Source of the DNA: Candidatus Melainabacteria bacterium
GTDB lineage: Bacteria; Cyanobacteriota; Vampirovibrionia; Obscuribacterales; Obscuribacteraceae
DNA: 12,915 nt
NCBI GenBank assembly: GCA_003151275.1
Contig: PLXC01000145.1
Span: 1-12,915 of the forward strand
Direction of reading: 5' to 3'
In this document: in pieces, positions 1 to 5,885 of the stretch
Layout: every line of letters begins with the position of its first letter
How positions within the stretch are numbered: position 1 is the first letter of the stretch
Translations under genes and position numbers: made by a program
Notes under the pieces: model-generated
Database searches by the model: none
What the model saw: the letters and a program-made list of their open reading frames with translations, nothing else
Told to the model about the DNA's origin: nothing

Positions 1-629
1 AACTACAACAGCCACAAGCGCCTGCCACTTATAAGCAGACGACAATCTATAAGCATCTCGATTTACTCGAGCACTTAATTGATGATGCCGTTGGTATATA
101 CAAATTCAAATGCATCAATGCTGACGAATTTCTTGATGTACTGGACAAGGCTCGCGCCAGATTGCCCGAAGAGCTGCGCGAAGCAGCAGACGTATTACAG
201 CAACGCGATGAAATCATCGCCGAGTCGCAACGTCGTGCAGAACAAGTAATCACAACCGCCCGAAGACAAGCCGAAAGCATGCTTCACGAGTCTGAGTTAC
301 TCAAAGCAGTGCAGTCCGAGGTCGAAAGAATTAGAAAGCAAGTCGTTTCCGAAGTGGAGCTAATGCGTCGCGAAGCTCTGACCGAAGCAGATAAAATTCG
401 TTTGGACGCTGAGGAAGACGCTACACGCGTGCGTGAAGGTGCCGACCACTATGCCGAATCAGTCCTGACCAGAATCGACGCGGACTTGAACAATTTAGGC
501 ACCAGATTGCAAGAATCCCAATCCATAGTGCGCAACGGTCAACGCCTTCTTGGTAGCGTCAAAAGACACAGTGGCAACACTGCCAGCGTTCCCTTGACCA
601 GCCCGCTGCTTTCACCACGCACTGAATAA
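1..629 (+). CDS. SepIVA/DivIVA-like coiled-coil protein (5' end missing)
   Basis: The frame is open from the window edge (first codon at base 3) to TAA at 627-629, giving 208 visible residues; the true start lies to the left. The N-terminal part (visible residues about 18-60) carries a helical block with LDLLEHLIDDA and LDVLDKARARLPEELREA. This resembles, from memory, the N-terminal domain of actinobacterial SepIVA and related 'ATPase/DivIVA-like' proteins. A long charged coiled coil rich in Glu, Arg, Ala and Gln follows, with heptad-like EAD/EAE repeats. It ends in a segment (ADHYAESVLTRIDADL) resembling the SepIVA C-terminal block. Such proteins act on the cytosolic face of the membrane in septum or envelope organisation. 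No membrane segment or signal peptide is visible. The TTG at 162 is unlikely to be the start because conserved residues lie upstream of it. Family assignment is from memory of sequence pattern; the specific cell-division role is inference. Confidence 0.72.
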   Translation, partial: LQQPQAPATYKQTTIYKHLDLLEHLIDDAVGIYKFKCINADEFLDVLDKARARLPEELREAADVLQQRDEIIAESQRRAEQVITTARRQAESMLHESELLKAVQSEVERIRKQVVSEVELMRREALTEADKIRLDAEEDATRVREGADHYAESVLTRIDADLNNLGTRLQESQSIVRNGQRLLGSVKRHSGNTASVPLTSPLLSPRTE

Positions 630-632
630 CCA

Positions 633-721
633 TAAATAATTCAACCGTAAATAATTCAACCGTAAATAATTCAACCGTAAATAATTCAACCGTAAATAAT
701 TCAACCATAAAAACTCAACAA
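633..721. repeat. 15-bp direct tandem repeat, five copies plus a degenerate sixth
   Basis: The unit TAAATAATTCAACCG starts at 633, 648, 663, 678 and 693. The first four copies are identical and the fifth ends in A instead of G. A decayed sixth copy occupies about 708-721. The array begins four bases after the stop codon of the coiled-coil gene and ends before the terminator hairpin, so it is transcribed in the 3' untranslated region. Each unit carries a TAA. Confidence 0.95.
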
Positions 722-749
722 TAAGGACTCTGACTGGCGTTAGGTCTGG

Positions 750-780
750 GCACGACTCGATGAGTCGTGCTTTTGTTTTT
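750..780 (+). terminator. Rho-independent terminator of the coiled-coil gene
   Basis: A perfect 9-bp stem (GCACGACTC at 750-758, GAGTCGTGC at 762-770) encloses a 3-base loop. It is followed by TTTTGTTTTT at 771-780. It lies 121 bp after the upstream stop codon and ends just before the next gene, so it separates the two transcription units. Confidence 0.93.
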
Positions 781-787
781 ATTCTAT

Positions 788-796
788 TGATATGAT
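788..796 (+). promoter_or_regulatory. Candidate extended -10 promoter element
   Basis: TGATATGAT at 788-796 fits an extended -10 box (TG-N-TATAAT with one mismatch). No convincing -35 was found 16-18 bp upstream, where the terminator hairpin lies. If real, transcription would begin near 803. The ATG at 792 could then not be used, and translation would start at ATG 852. This rests on motif resemblance only. Confidence 0.3.
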
Positions 797-1556
797 TCTT
801 GAACAGGTGGTTACTAACATCGGTGAGAAGATTTTGTCCACTCCTGGAAAAATGTTGCTTGTATCGTGGGTGACATTACTTTCGGTCTGCGGCAATTTGC
901 CGGCCGAGTCTGACGCCGCCAACGGCATTACAGTCACGGTCGCCCCAAGCAGCCTTGAATACCAATATTACGATCCGGCAGAAAGACCGACAAAAATTCC
1001 AGTGGGCATGAAGGCTCTGACTGAACCGAACTGGAAATTCTCCAGCCATTTCAACTGGGTGCACTATGATGACCAGCCTTCCATATATCGTTTTCAAATC
1101 AAGTCAGCTGCCTGCGACCTTGCTCTACCCGTCATTATCACGCTGCCCAAGGACGCGCCTGAGCACCTTAAAGCGCATGAACAAGGACACTTGAAGATCA
1201 ACGAGTACTTCTACACAAACTACGCTGAGGGCGCAATTAAGAAAGCAGCCGGCCTATTGGTCGGCAAAGAATTGGAGATCAAAGCCGACAGCTACGAAGA
1301 AGCAAAAAAACAAGTCGTTCAGCAAACTGTGATTGAAGTAGGAAAAGTCTATCGAATGCAAACGTCAAGCCTGGCCGAGAAAGCCAATGTCTATTACGAC
1401 GAGCTAACCGATCACGGAAGAAAGACCGAAGTAGATTCGATCACGGCATCGACGCAAGCAATCAAGCAAGCGGAGCAATCTCAAACGCAGTCTGCCGCGT
1501 CTGGTCAAGAGCCCAGCACGCAAGAAAGCGGCAAAGATCCCGCCTCTGCACCCTAG
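792..1556 (+). CDS. Secreted DUF922-family putative zinc metalloprotease
   Basis: A 254-residue protein. A hydrophobic stretch near residues 21-33, preceded by a lysine, followed by a likely cleavage site around ESDA/AN (about residue 42), indicates export. The core shows HEQGH at residues 129-133, an HExxH zinc-binding signature in the form typical of DUF922 proteins, and a downstream YDELTDHG motif (residues 202-209) that also recurs in that family. These suggest a zinc-dependent peptidase, though DUF922 has no settled substrate. The C-terminal 35 residues are a Gln/Ser/Ala-rich, probably disordered tail. ATG 792 has no Shine-Dalgarno sequence and directly follows the terminator. ATG 852 (residue 21) has a weak GGA upstream and keeps the hydrophobic core, so a 234-residue form is possible. 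The gene meets the serine hydrolase gene tail to tail. Activity and specificity are unproven. Confidence 0.75.
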   Translation: MILEQVVTNIGEKILSTPGKMLLVSWVTLLSVCGNLPAESDAANGITVTVAPSSLEYQYYDPAERPTKIPVGMKALTEPNWKFSSHFNWVHYDDQPSIYRFQIKSAACDLALPVIITLPKDAPEHLKAHEQGHLKINEYFYTNYAEGAIKKAAGLLVGKELEIKADSYEEAKKQVVQQTVIEVGKVYRMQTSSLAEKANVYYDELTDHGRKTEVDSITASTQAIKQAEQSQTQSAASGQEPSTQESGKDPASAP

Positions 1557-2659
1557 CGATGGTGGGCGTGATGGCGCCGCCCATGGTGCACTGGTCCCGC
1601 CAAAGACTCTAGTGGAACGACTTCAGCATCTGGGCAAGTCAAAGCAGAACTGGAAAAGCACTTGTAGATCATTTTAGATAGAGCGCGGATCAAGAGGTTG
1701 GCTCTTCGATCGTTGTGCGGACGTTCGACTTGCACCGAAACGATATATCTTTGTCCACTTGGAGCAGTAACGATGCCTGCGTCACCGACCATGGTGCCTA
1801 TATCGCCGGTCTTGTGCAGGATTTTCGAACCAGGAGCCAGACCAGGCGGCAACAAAGTGCGAATCCGCGTGCGCTCCATGGTTTGATACATCCACTTGCG
1901 ACTCTCGGCGCTGACGATCTCACCTCGATCAATTCGACCAAGCAGATATACCATGTCATATGGACTGGTTTTATTGGTGCCTTCGAAATCGCCGAGCATG
2001 TTGTTGATGCGAGTGCGTTGAAGACCCCAGGCGACGTAATCTCGATTGAGTTTCTCTTTGCCACCAAGCAAATCAATAATCATATTTGTCGCCGTGTTAT
2101 CAGAGACGATGATCATCAATTCAGCCACTTCCTTGAGCGGAACTTTGGTGCCTACAGGTCGCCACTGCAACCAACCAGAGCCACCTGTAATTAGATCCTG
2201 CCTGACTTCTACGAGCTGATCGAGTGTCACTTCATGCCGATCTAACGCTTGGAGCAAGGAAACATATACCGGTATTTTGATCATGCTAGCTGCCGCATAT
2301 TCATCATGACCATTAAAATCAACATATTTGCCGGTCTGCATGTCGGCAACAAAAACGCCGGCGCGCAAATTTTTCAAAGCAGCAGCAATTTCGATCTTGT
2401 TTCTCAATTGATCTAATGGATATGTAAGCGCTATAGGTGGTGCCACATTAGCAGTCGCTACACTCGCTTGTTGCTTGACTGGCTGGGCGCCAAACTTAAA
2501 GGGGGCAACGCCCGTCAAAGCGACGAGACAAGAAATGGCACCATAAATCAGAAGCCTCTGTCCTGGCGGCTTTCGTCTGCGCAACACGGCCTTTTTTAAG
2601 ACCTTATCGGCAAAAGCTTTCTCTTGCTTGGCGCTTCGTTCTAGCACAGCATTTGTCAT
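1553..2659 (-). CDS. Membrane-anchored class A beta-lactamase-like serine hydrolase
   Basis: Counting from the upstream GTG at 2677 (374 residues), the protein has a basic cytosolic N-terminus, one membrane segment (about residues 41-57) and an extracytoplasmic beta-lactamase/transpeptidase-like domain. The three hallmark motifs are present: SMIK at 131-134 (nucleophile Ser, Lys), SDN at 192-194 and KTG at 289-291. The region where class A enzymes carry the deacylating Glu (ExxLN) reads NNMLGDFEGTN and lacks that motif. True beta-lactam hydrolysis is therefore uncertain, and a peptidoglycan-linked or other serine hydrolase role is possible. The C-terminus is His-rich (HHGRRHHAHH). I chose ATG 2659 (368 residues) because GGGAG lies 11 bases upstream, whereas GTG 2677 has AGG only about one base away. 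It follows the SpoIIM gene on the same strand after a gap of about 110 bp containing an inverted repeat. Confidence 0.85.
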   Translation of the reverse strand: MTNAVLERSAKQEKAFADKVLKKAVLRRRKPPGQRLLIYGAISCLVALTGVAPFKFGAQPVKQQASVATANVAPPIALTYPLDQLRNKIEIAAALKNLRAGVFVADMQTGKYVDFNGHDEYAAASMIKIPVYVSLLQALDRHEVTLDQLVEVRQDLITGGSGWLQWRPVGTKVPLKEVAELMIIVSDNTATNMIIDLLGGKEKLNRDYVAWGLQRTRINNMLGDFEGTNKTSPYDMVYLLGRIDRGEIVSAESRKWMYQTMERTRIRTLLPPGLAPGSKILHKTGDIGTMVGDAGIVTAPSGQRYIVSVQVERPHNDRRANLLIRALSKMIYKCFSSSALTCPDAEVVPLESLAGPVHHGRRHHAHHR

Positions 2660-2676
2660 ATGGAAATAGACTCCCA

Positions 2677-2728
2677 CACCTGTTTTAAAATAGTGCCGCA
2701 GGTCGCGAACTCAGCAAAAAAACAGGTG
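2677..2728. promoter_or_regulatory. 10-bp inverted repeat bracketing a candidate promoter of the serine hydrolase
   Basis: CACCTGTTTT (2677-2686) and AAAACAGGTG (2719-2728) are exact reverse complements, 42 bp apart centre to centre (about four helical turns). Read on the minus strand, TTGCTG just inside the distal arm and TATTTT next to the proximal arm could be -35 and -10 boxes, but with a long 19-bp spacer. A third CAGGT half-copy lies between the arms (about 2701). This layout would suit a regulator-binding site controlling the downstream minus-strand gene. No regulator gene is visible nearby. Confidence 0.4.
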
Positions 2729-2733
2729 CCATC

Positions 2734-2741
2734 GCGATCGC
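2734..2741. repeat. HIP1 octamer GCGATCGC
   Basis: An exact copy of the palindrome known as HIP1, over-represented in many cyanobacterial genomes. It lies between the SpoIIM gene and the serine hydrolase gene. Two more copies occur in this window. Confidence 0.6.
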
Positions 2742-2770
2742 TCAATATATTCTAGCGAAAGATGGGCGAT

Positions 2771-3760
2771 TTAAGCCTGATGAGTAGAATTTTTTTCTCG
2801 CGGAACAAATAGATATAGCAATAAGCCTACGGCAGTAGCAAGACTGACAGCTATTTTGAGGTTCGCGCTTAAGTCAGTGCGCGGAGAAATAAATCCCTCA
2901 ATCAAACCTGCCACCAAAAGCAGAGGCACACAACCGCCAAACATTCCACCTGCATCTTTGGCGGCCAGACGCAGTGCGTCCAAACGTTTATATTGACCAG
3001 GGAAAAGTAAAGATTTACCAAGCAACAACCCGGCACCACCGCTGATAAATATGGCCGTTAACTCAAGCACTCCGTGAGGGGCGATGAAAGCAAGCAGCCG
3101 CCCTGCCATTCCATAAGTTTGGCAAACACCAAATACGGTGCCGAGCATTAAGCCATTGTTGCAGAGCACGAAGCTGGTGCCGATTCCATAAGTAATACCT
3201 AGACAAAACGCCAGCACGGCAACGCGGATGTTATTGGTGGCAATTAGGCTTGAAACAGTGGAGCTGTAATGTTGAGCCGAGTCTGTCCACATTTGGCGAT
3301 GCTCAATCATGTTCCACATCTCGTCTGAAAGCAGCGGTTGCCCTTTCGAAGTTTCCAGTTGAGCGAAGTGAACATCATCAATCGTCATGAAATAACTAAT
3401 TGCCATCGGGATGGCAAAAATAGTAATGGCCAGTGCCACATACAAAATATGCTTGCGCACGAGCACCGGAAATTCGCGGTAGAAGAAATCGAACAGGTCA
3501 GCCCATCGGTTCCGCTTCGTTTGATAGACTTGGTTGTGCGCTCGAACCAGGAGATTATTGAGATACACCTGGACATCGGAATTGAGGTCCATCACCCGAG
3601 CCCTGGAAAGATCAGCCGAGACGGATCGATAAATCCTGCCAAGTTCTTGCAACTGATTGCGATCCAGCCCAGACAGCCCCTTGCCATCGACAATCTTCAG
3701 AAGCTCTTCCAATTTTTGCCAGACCGGTTTTCTTGTTCGCAGCCAACGTTCAACATTCAT
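2771..3760 (-). CDS. SpoIIM-family (stage II sporulation protein M-like) membrane protein
   Basis: From ATG 3760 the product is 329 residues. A soluble helical N-terminal region (about 100 residues, rich in Leu, Arg, Gln) is followed by several membrane segments. These lie at about residues 105-125, 178-210, 220-250, 274-292 and 302-318. The PHGVLE motif (residues 228-233), followed by a Gly-rich helix (SGGAGLLLG), is the signature of the SpoIIM/DUF95 family. In Bacillus, SpoIIM acts in engulfment. In non-sporulating bacteria the family is of unclear function and often sits beside RDD, MoxR and DUF58 genes. There is no other sporulation gene here. A TTG at 3784 would add eight residues but overlaps the divergent RDD start and has no Shine-Dalgarno, so ATG 3760 is preferred. 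Only 18 bp separate its start from that of the divergent RDD gene, implying linked expression. Confidence 0.88.
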   Translation of the reverse strand: MNVERWLRTRKPVWQKLEELLKIVDGKGLSGLDRNQLQELGRIYRSVSADLSRARVMDLNSDVQVYLNNLLVRAHNQVYQTKRNRWADLFDFFYREFPVLVRKHILYVALAITIFAIPMAISYFMTIDDVHFAQLETSKGQPLLSDEMWNMIEHRQMWTDSAQHYSSTVSSLIATNNIRVAVLAFCLGITYGIGTSFVLCNNGLMLGTVFGVCQTYGMAGRLLAFIAPHGVLELTAIFISGGAGLLLGKSLLFPGQYKRLDALRLAAKDAGGMFGGCVPLLLVAGLIEGFISPRTDLSANLKIAVSLATAVGLLLYLFVPREKNSTHQA

Positions 3761-3778
3761 TAGGGGAATAGAGCTCTC

Positions 3779-4540
3779 ATGCAACAGCCGAATTACTCTA
3801 TCTCTACCCCAGAGAACGTAGACCTACACCTTGAGCTGGCCGGGATCGGAAATCGCGTCCTGGCTGCATTAATTGACACAATGATCACCTACGCGATCGT
3901 CTTAGCCATTGGTTTGCTTTTCTGGGCATCGACGACGGTCACGGGGATGATGGATCTGCCTGACAAGACAAGGGCGCTTCTGACAGGCGTGGTCGGCATG
4001 GCAGCAATCTTTTTCGCCTTCGTCGTCACGTTTGGCTACTTCGTTTTCTTTGAAGGCACGTGGCAAGGTCAGACACCGGGCAAGAAGATGGTCTCAATTA
4101 GGGTAATCGAGGCAAACGGGCAGCCGGTTGGTTGGTCAGGGGTGATTTTGCGCAACTTGATTCGCACCCTCGATACCGGTATGGCATTCGTTGGACTGAT
4201 CCCGATGATTGTGGACCGCAACGAAAAACGCTTTGGAGACTATGCGGCGGGCACTATTGTCGTGCGCGAAAGAAAGCCAGACCTGATTAGCGAAGACTTT
4301 GTGATTACGGACAGCTACAACACAGAATCGATCGATGTCGGCCGCCTGACACCACAGGAATATGACTTGCTAGTCGGCTTCTTGAGAAGACGAGTGACCT
4401 TAGCTAAGTCGCAGCGGCCACTTGTAGCCAACCAGCTTGCCGCATACATGCGCAATAAACTAAACGACACTTCAAGCGAACCGTCAGAAAAGTTTCTCGA
4501 GCGTGTCTATTCCGCTTACAAAGCGCGCGCCGAAAGCTAG
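3779..4540 (+). CDS. RDD-family integral membrane protein
   Basis: A 253-residue protein. The RDD domain spans about residues 18-165: Arg26 and Asp33 in GNRVLAALID, two membrane segments near 35-52 and 70-92, the family motif GQTPGKKMVSIRVI (97-110), RNLIRTLD (125-132), and a third hydrophobic stretch near 133-145. RDD proteins are poorly defined; some act as ion exchangers or transporters. The C-terminal 85 residues are hydrophilic and probably cytosolic, an extension beyond the basic domain. ATG 3779 is preceded by AGGGG at 3762-3766 (spacing 12) and GAG at 3771-3773. The pairing with a divergent SpoIIM-family gene matches a known neighbourhood in Actinobacteria (for example Rv3694c/Rv3695, from memory), suggesting a shared membrane function. 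MoxR and DUF58 partners are absent from this window. No clear terminator follows. Confidence 0.9.
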   Translation: MQQPNYSISTPENVDLHLELAGIGNRVLAALIDTMITYAIVLAIGLLFWASTTVTGMMDLPDKTRALLTGVVGMAAIFFAFVVTFGYFVFFEGTWQGQTPGKKMVSIRVIEANGQPVGWSGVILRNLIRTLDTGMAFVGLIPMIVDRNEKRFGDYAAGTIVVRERKPDLISEDFVITDSYNTESIDVGRLTPQEYDLLVGFLRRRVTLAKSQRPLVANQLAAYMRNKLNDTSSEPSEKFLERVYSAYKARAES

Positions 4541-4669
4541 TTACTGGACTTCGGACAATGTGCGAAGAGAGATTTAAGTTTCCAACCTCTATTCCGAAAA
4601 CAGACATTTTAGTCCGATGAACTCTCGAAGGCGCGCTTCCCAATGGTCTATAACAAGTCACATTTCTCA

Positions 4670-5590
4670 TTATCTGGGCGACCAGTTAACGGCAGCGTCG
4701 ATAACTCGCACCGGAAACTGTTTGACGTCGATGCTTAAGACATGAAGCAAACCGCTAGGCGAGACGCTTGCATCAATTCCTTCCCCTTCACCGTCGATAT
4801 AACCCATTGAGCCTAAATCTTGCACCTCGCCAGTTTTTAGGTCGACACGGTAGAGTCCGTTGTGATCATCGTCTGTAGATAGCCAGATTGCACCATCAGC
4901 GATGTCACTGCCTTGAATGTGATTGATTTTGCGTCCCATCCTCAATGGAGGTAGCGATTGGAGCTTGCCCTCGACCAGCTTGTAGCGAAGGAGCGTATCG
5001 TCGTCGAACTGATCTGTCGAATACAATGTCCCATCGTGATCGACCGTCACAAATGAGTTGTGGTGCTGAGGCACGGTGAAGGAATCGATGAATTTAAGCG
5101 AACTCGCATTATATCGAGCCATGACCTGCCCGCCTGTCTCCTTCTCACTGCGTTCGATTGGCGCCCACAAATAACCATCGGCGTCCACATCGATATCGCC
5201 GATATGGTTGTAACCTTGAGCGGACAGGTTGGCCGGTATGGCCGGTTCAGATTTCAAAGTCTGTTGAAAAGATTCGTCGGTGAGGTAGAGCCCGTTGTTG
5301 GTCGAGAAGATCCATCCGCCTTCGACATGCGCCAGCCCTTGCCGGTAGTTCGTTGAGACTTCATGCTCTCCGCTAACAGTAGCCATCCACCGCAATGATG
5401 ATCTGGTCGCTTGTGTCAATGCTGTGGTCGGGATCGGTGCCGAGCGGATCGACTGTAACTCAGGCTTCGTCACTGCCATTTGCGTCGTGGATTTGCTGCC
5501 AGGCTGATCAGCCATGGCGATCGCGGTTATGAGCAACAAGGAGATAACAGTAAATGATATGACATGCGCTTTCGCATAGCATCGCTCCAA
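4670..5590 (-). CDS. Secreted beta-propeller-like protein of unknown function
   Basis: A 306-residue protein. A signal peptide is clear: hydrophobic residues 10-26 ending AMA before DQPG, so cleavage is likely after residue 27. After a Ser/Thr-rich linker the mature part shows recurring short units of the type D-x-D-G-x-L-(Y/W). Examples are [11 protein letters not shown] (about 134-144), [12 protein letters not shown] (about 182-193) and [12 protein letters not shown] (about 229-240), with [10 protein letters not shown] near 276-285. These are typical of beta-propeller blades. A GEGEGID motif (267-273) recalls phytase-like or esterase-like propellers, but I cannot name the family. The start used is TTG 5590, the only start giving the full signal peptide in this frame. 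It has no Shine-Dalgarno. A well-placed GGAG precedes an ATG in a different frame, which may point to a frameshift near the 5' end. The gene converges with the RDD gene. Confidence 0.68.
   Translation of the reverse strand: MERCYAKAHVISFTVISLLLITAIAMADQPGSKSTTQMAVTKPELQSIRSAPIPTTALTQATRSSLRWMATVSGEHEVSTNYRQGLAHVEGGWIFSTNNGLYLTDESFQQTLKSEPAIPANLSAQGYNHIGDIDVDADGYLWAPIERSEKETGGQVMARYNASSLKFIDSFTVPQHHNSFVTVDHDGTLYSTDQFDDDTLLRYKLVEGKLQSLPPLRMGRKINHIQGSDIADGAIWLSTDDDHNGLYRVDLKTGEVQDLGSMGYIDGEGEGIDASVSPSGLLHVLSIDVKQFPVRVIDAAVNWSPR
5517..5524. repeat. HIP1 octamer GCGATCGC
   Basis: The second exact HIP1 copy. It lies inside the 5' coding part of the secreted propeller-like gene, in the signal-peptide region. 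Confidence 0.6.
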
Positions 5591-5615
5591 TGGTATAGAG
5601 ATACTCAGGTCTTCC

Positions 5616-5804
5616 TTGAGCTTAATGATGATCGTACCTTCCTCTCGATTAATTCAGCATAGATCTCTTAGCGAGCATGGAGATGCGATGCTTCAGCCTT
5701 TCTCAGGACACGCTTCCCTACAGTCTTTGGAGATTTACTCTCGTCTAAGTCTGGCTGTAGCACAGGAAGAATACGATCAAGCAATCAAGAAATTCCCAGT
5801 GTGA
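5616..5804 (+). pseudogene. C-terminal remnant of a tyrosine recombinase/integrase
   Basis: The 62-codon frame encodes a segment with [17 protein letters not shown], which closely matches the end of tyrosine recombinases: the GH-A-S-hydrophobic motif, then the catalytic-type Tyr in IYSRLS. A short helical tail ending QAIKKFPV follows. The upstream part ([12 protein letters not shown]) looks like a degraded form of the conserved R-H-x-x-A-x-x-L-L-x-x-G region, but the RHxFA pattern is not intact. The catalytic domain upstream is absent: the frame meets a stop at 5577-5579 and the neighbouring space is taken by the minus-strand propeller gene. I infer a relic of an integrated element, not a functional enzyme. 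A small expressed protein cannot be excluded, but there is no Shine-Dalgarno upstream of the TTG at 5616. Confidence 0.66.
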
Positions 5805-5885
5805 CTAGGTTTGACTGTGTTTTTAGACTTTGCCCCTGGTGACAGCTTGCCGAGTAGGTAAGAGCGTGGCAACACCATGACACAC

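Noticed and set aside
1715..2194. 159-codon plus-strand frame opposite the serine hydrolase
   Set aside because: It overlaps the intact SxxK/SDN/KTG-bearing gene on the other strand and resembles no protein family.
2771..3760. SpoIIM-family gene as evidence for endospore formation
   Set aside because: The family is widespread in non-spore-formers and no other sporulation gene is present; the name is historical.
4541..4669. Possible terminator or gene between the RDD gene and the propeller gene
   Set aside because: Only a 5-bp stem (CTTCG/CGAAG) with a 9-base loop and no T-tract is present; the open frames here are shadows without ribosome sites.
5805..5885. Terminator for citrate synthase (TTGCC/GGCAA pairing on the minus strand)
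   Set aside because: The loop is about 16 bases with asymmetric pairing and there is no T-run downstream on the minus strand.
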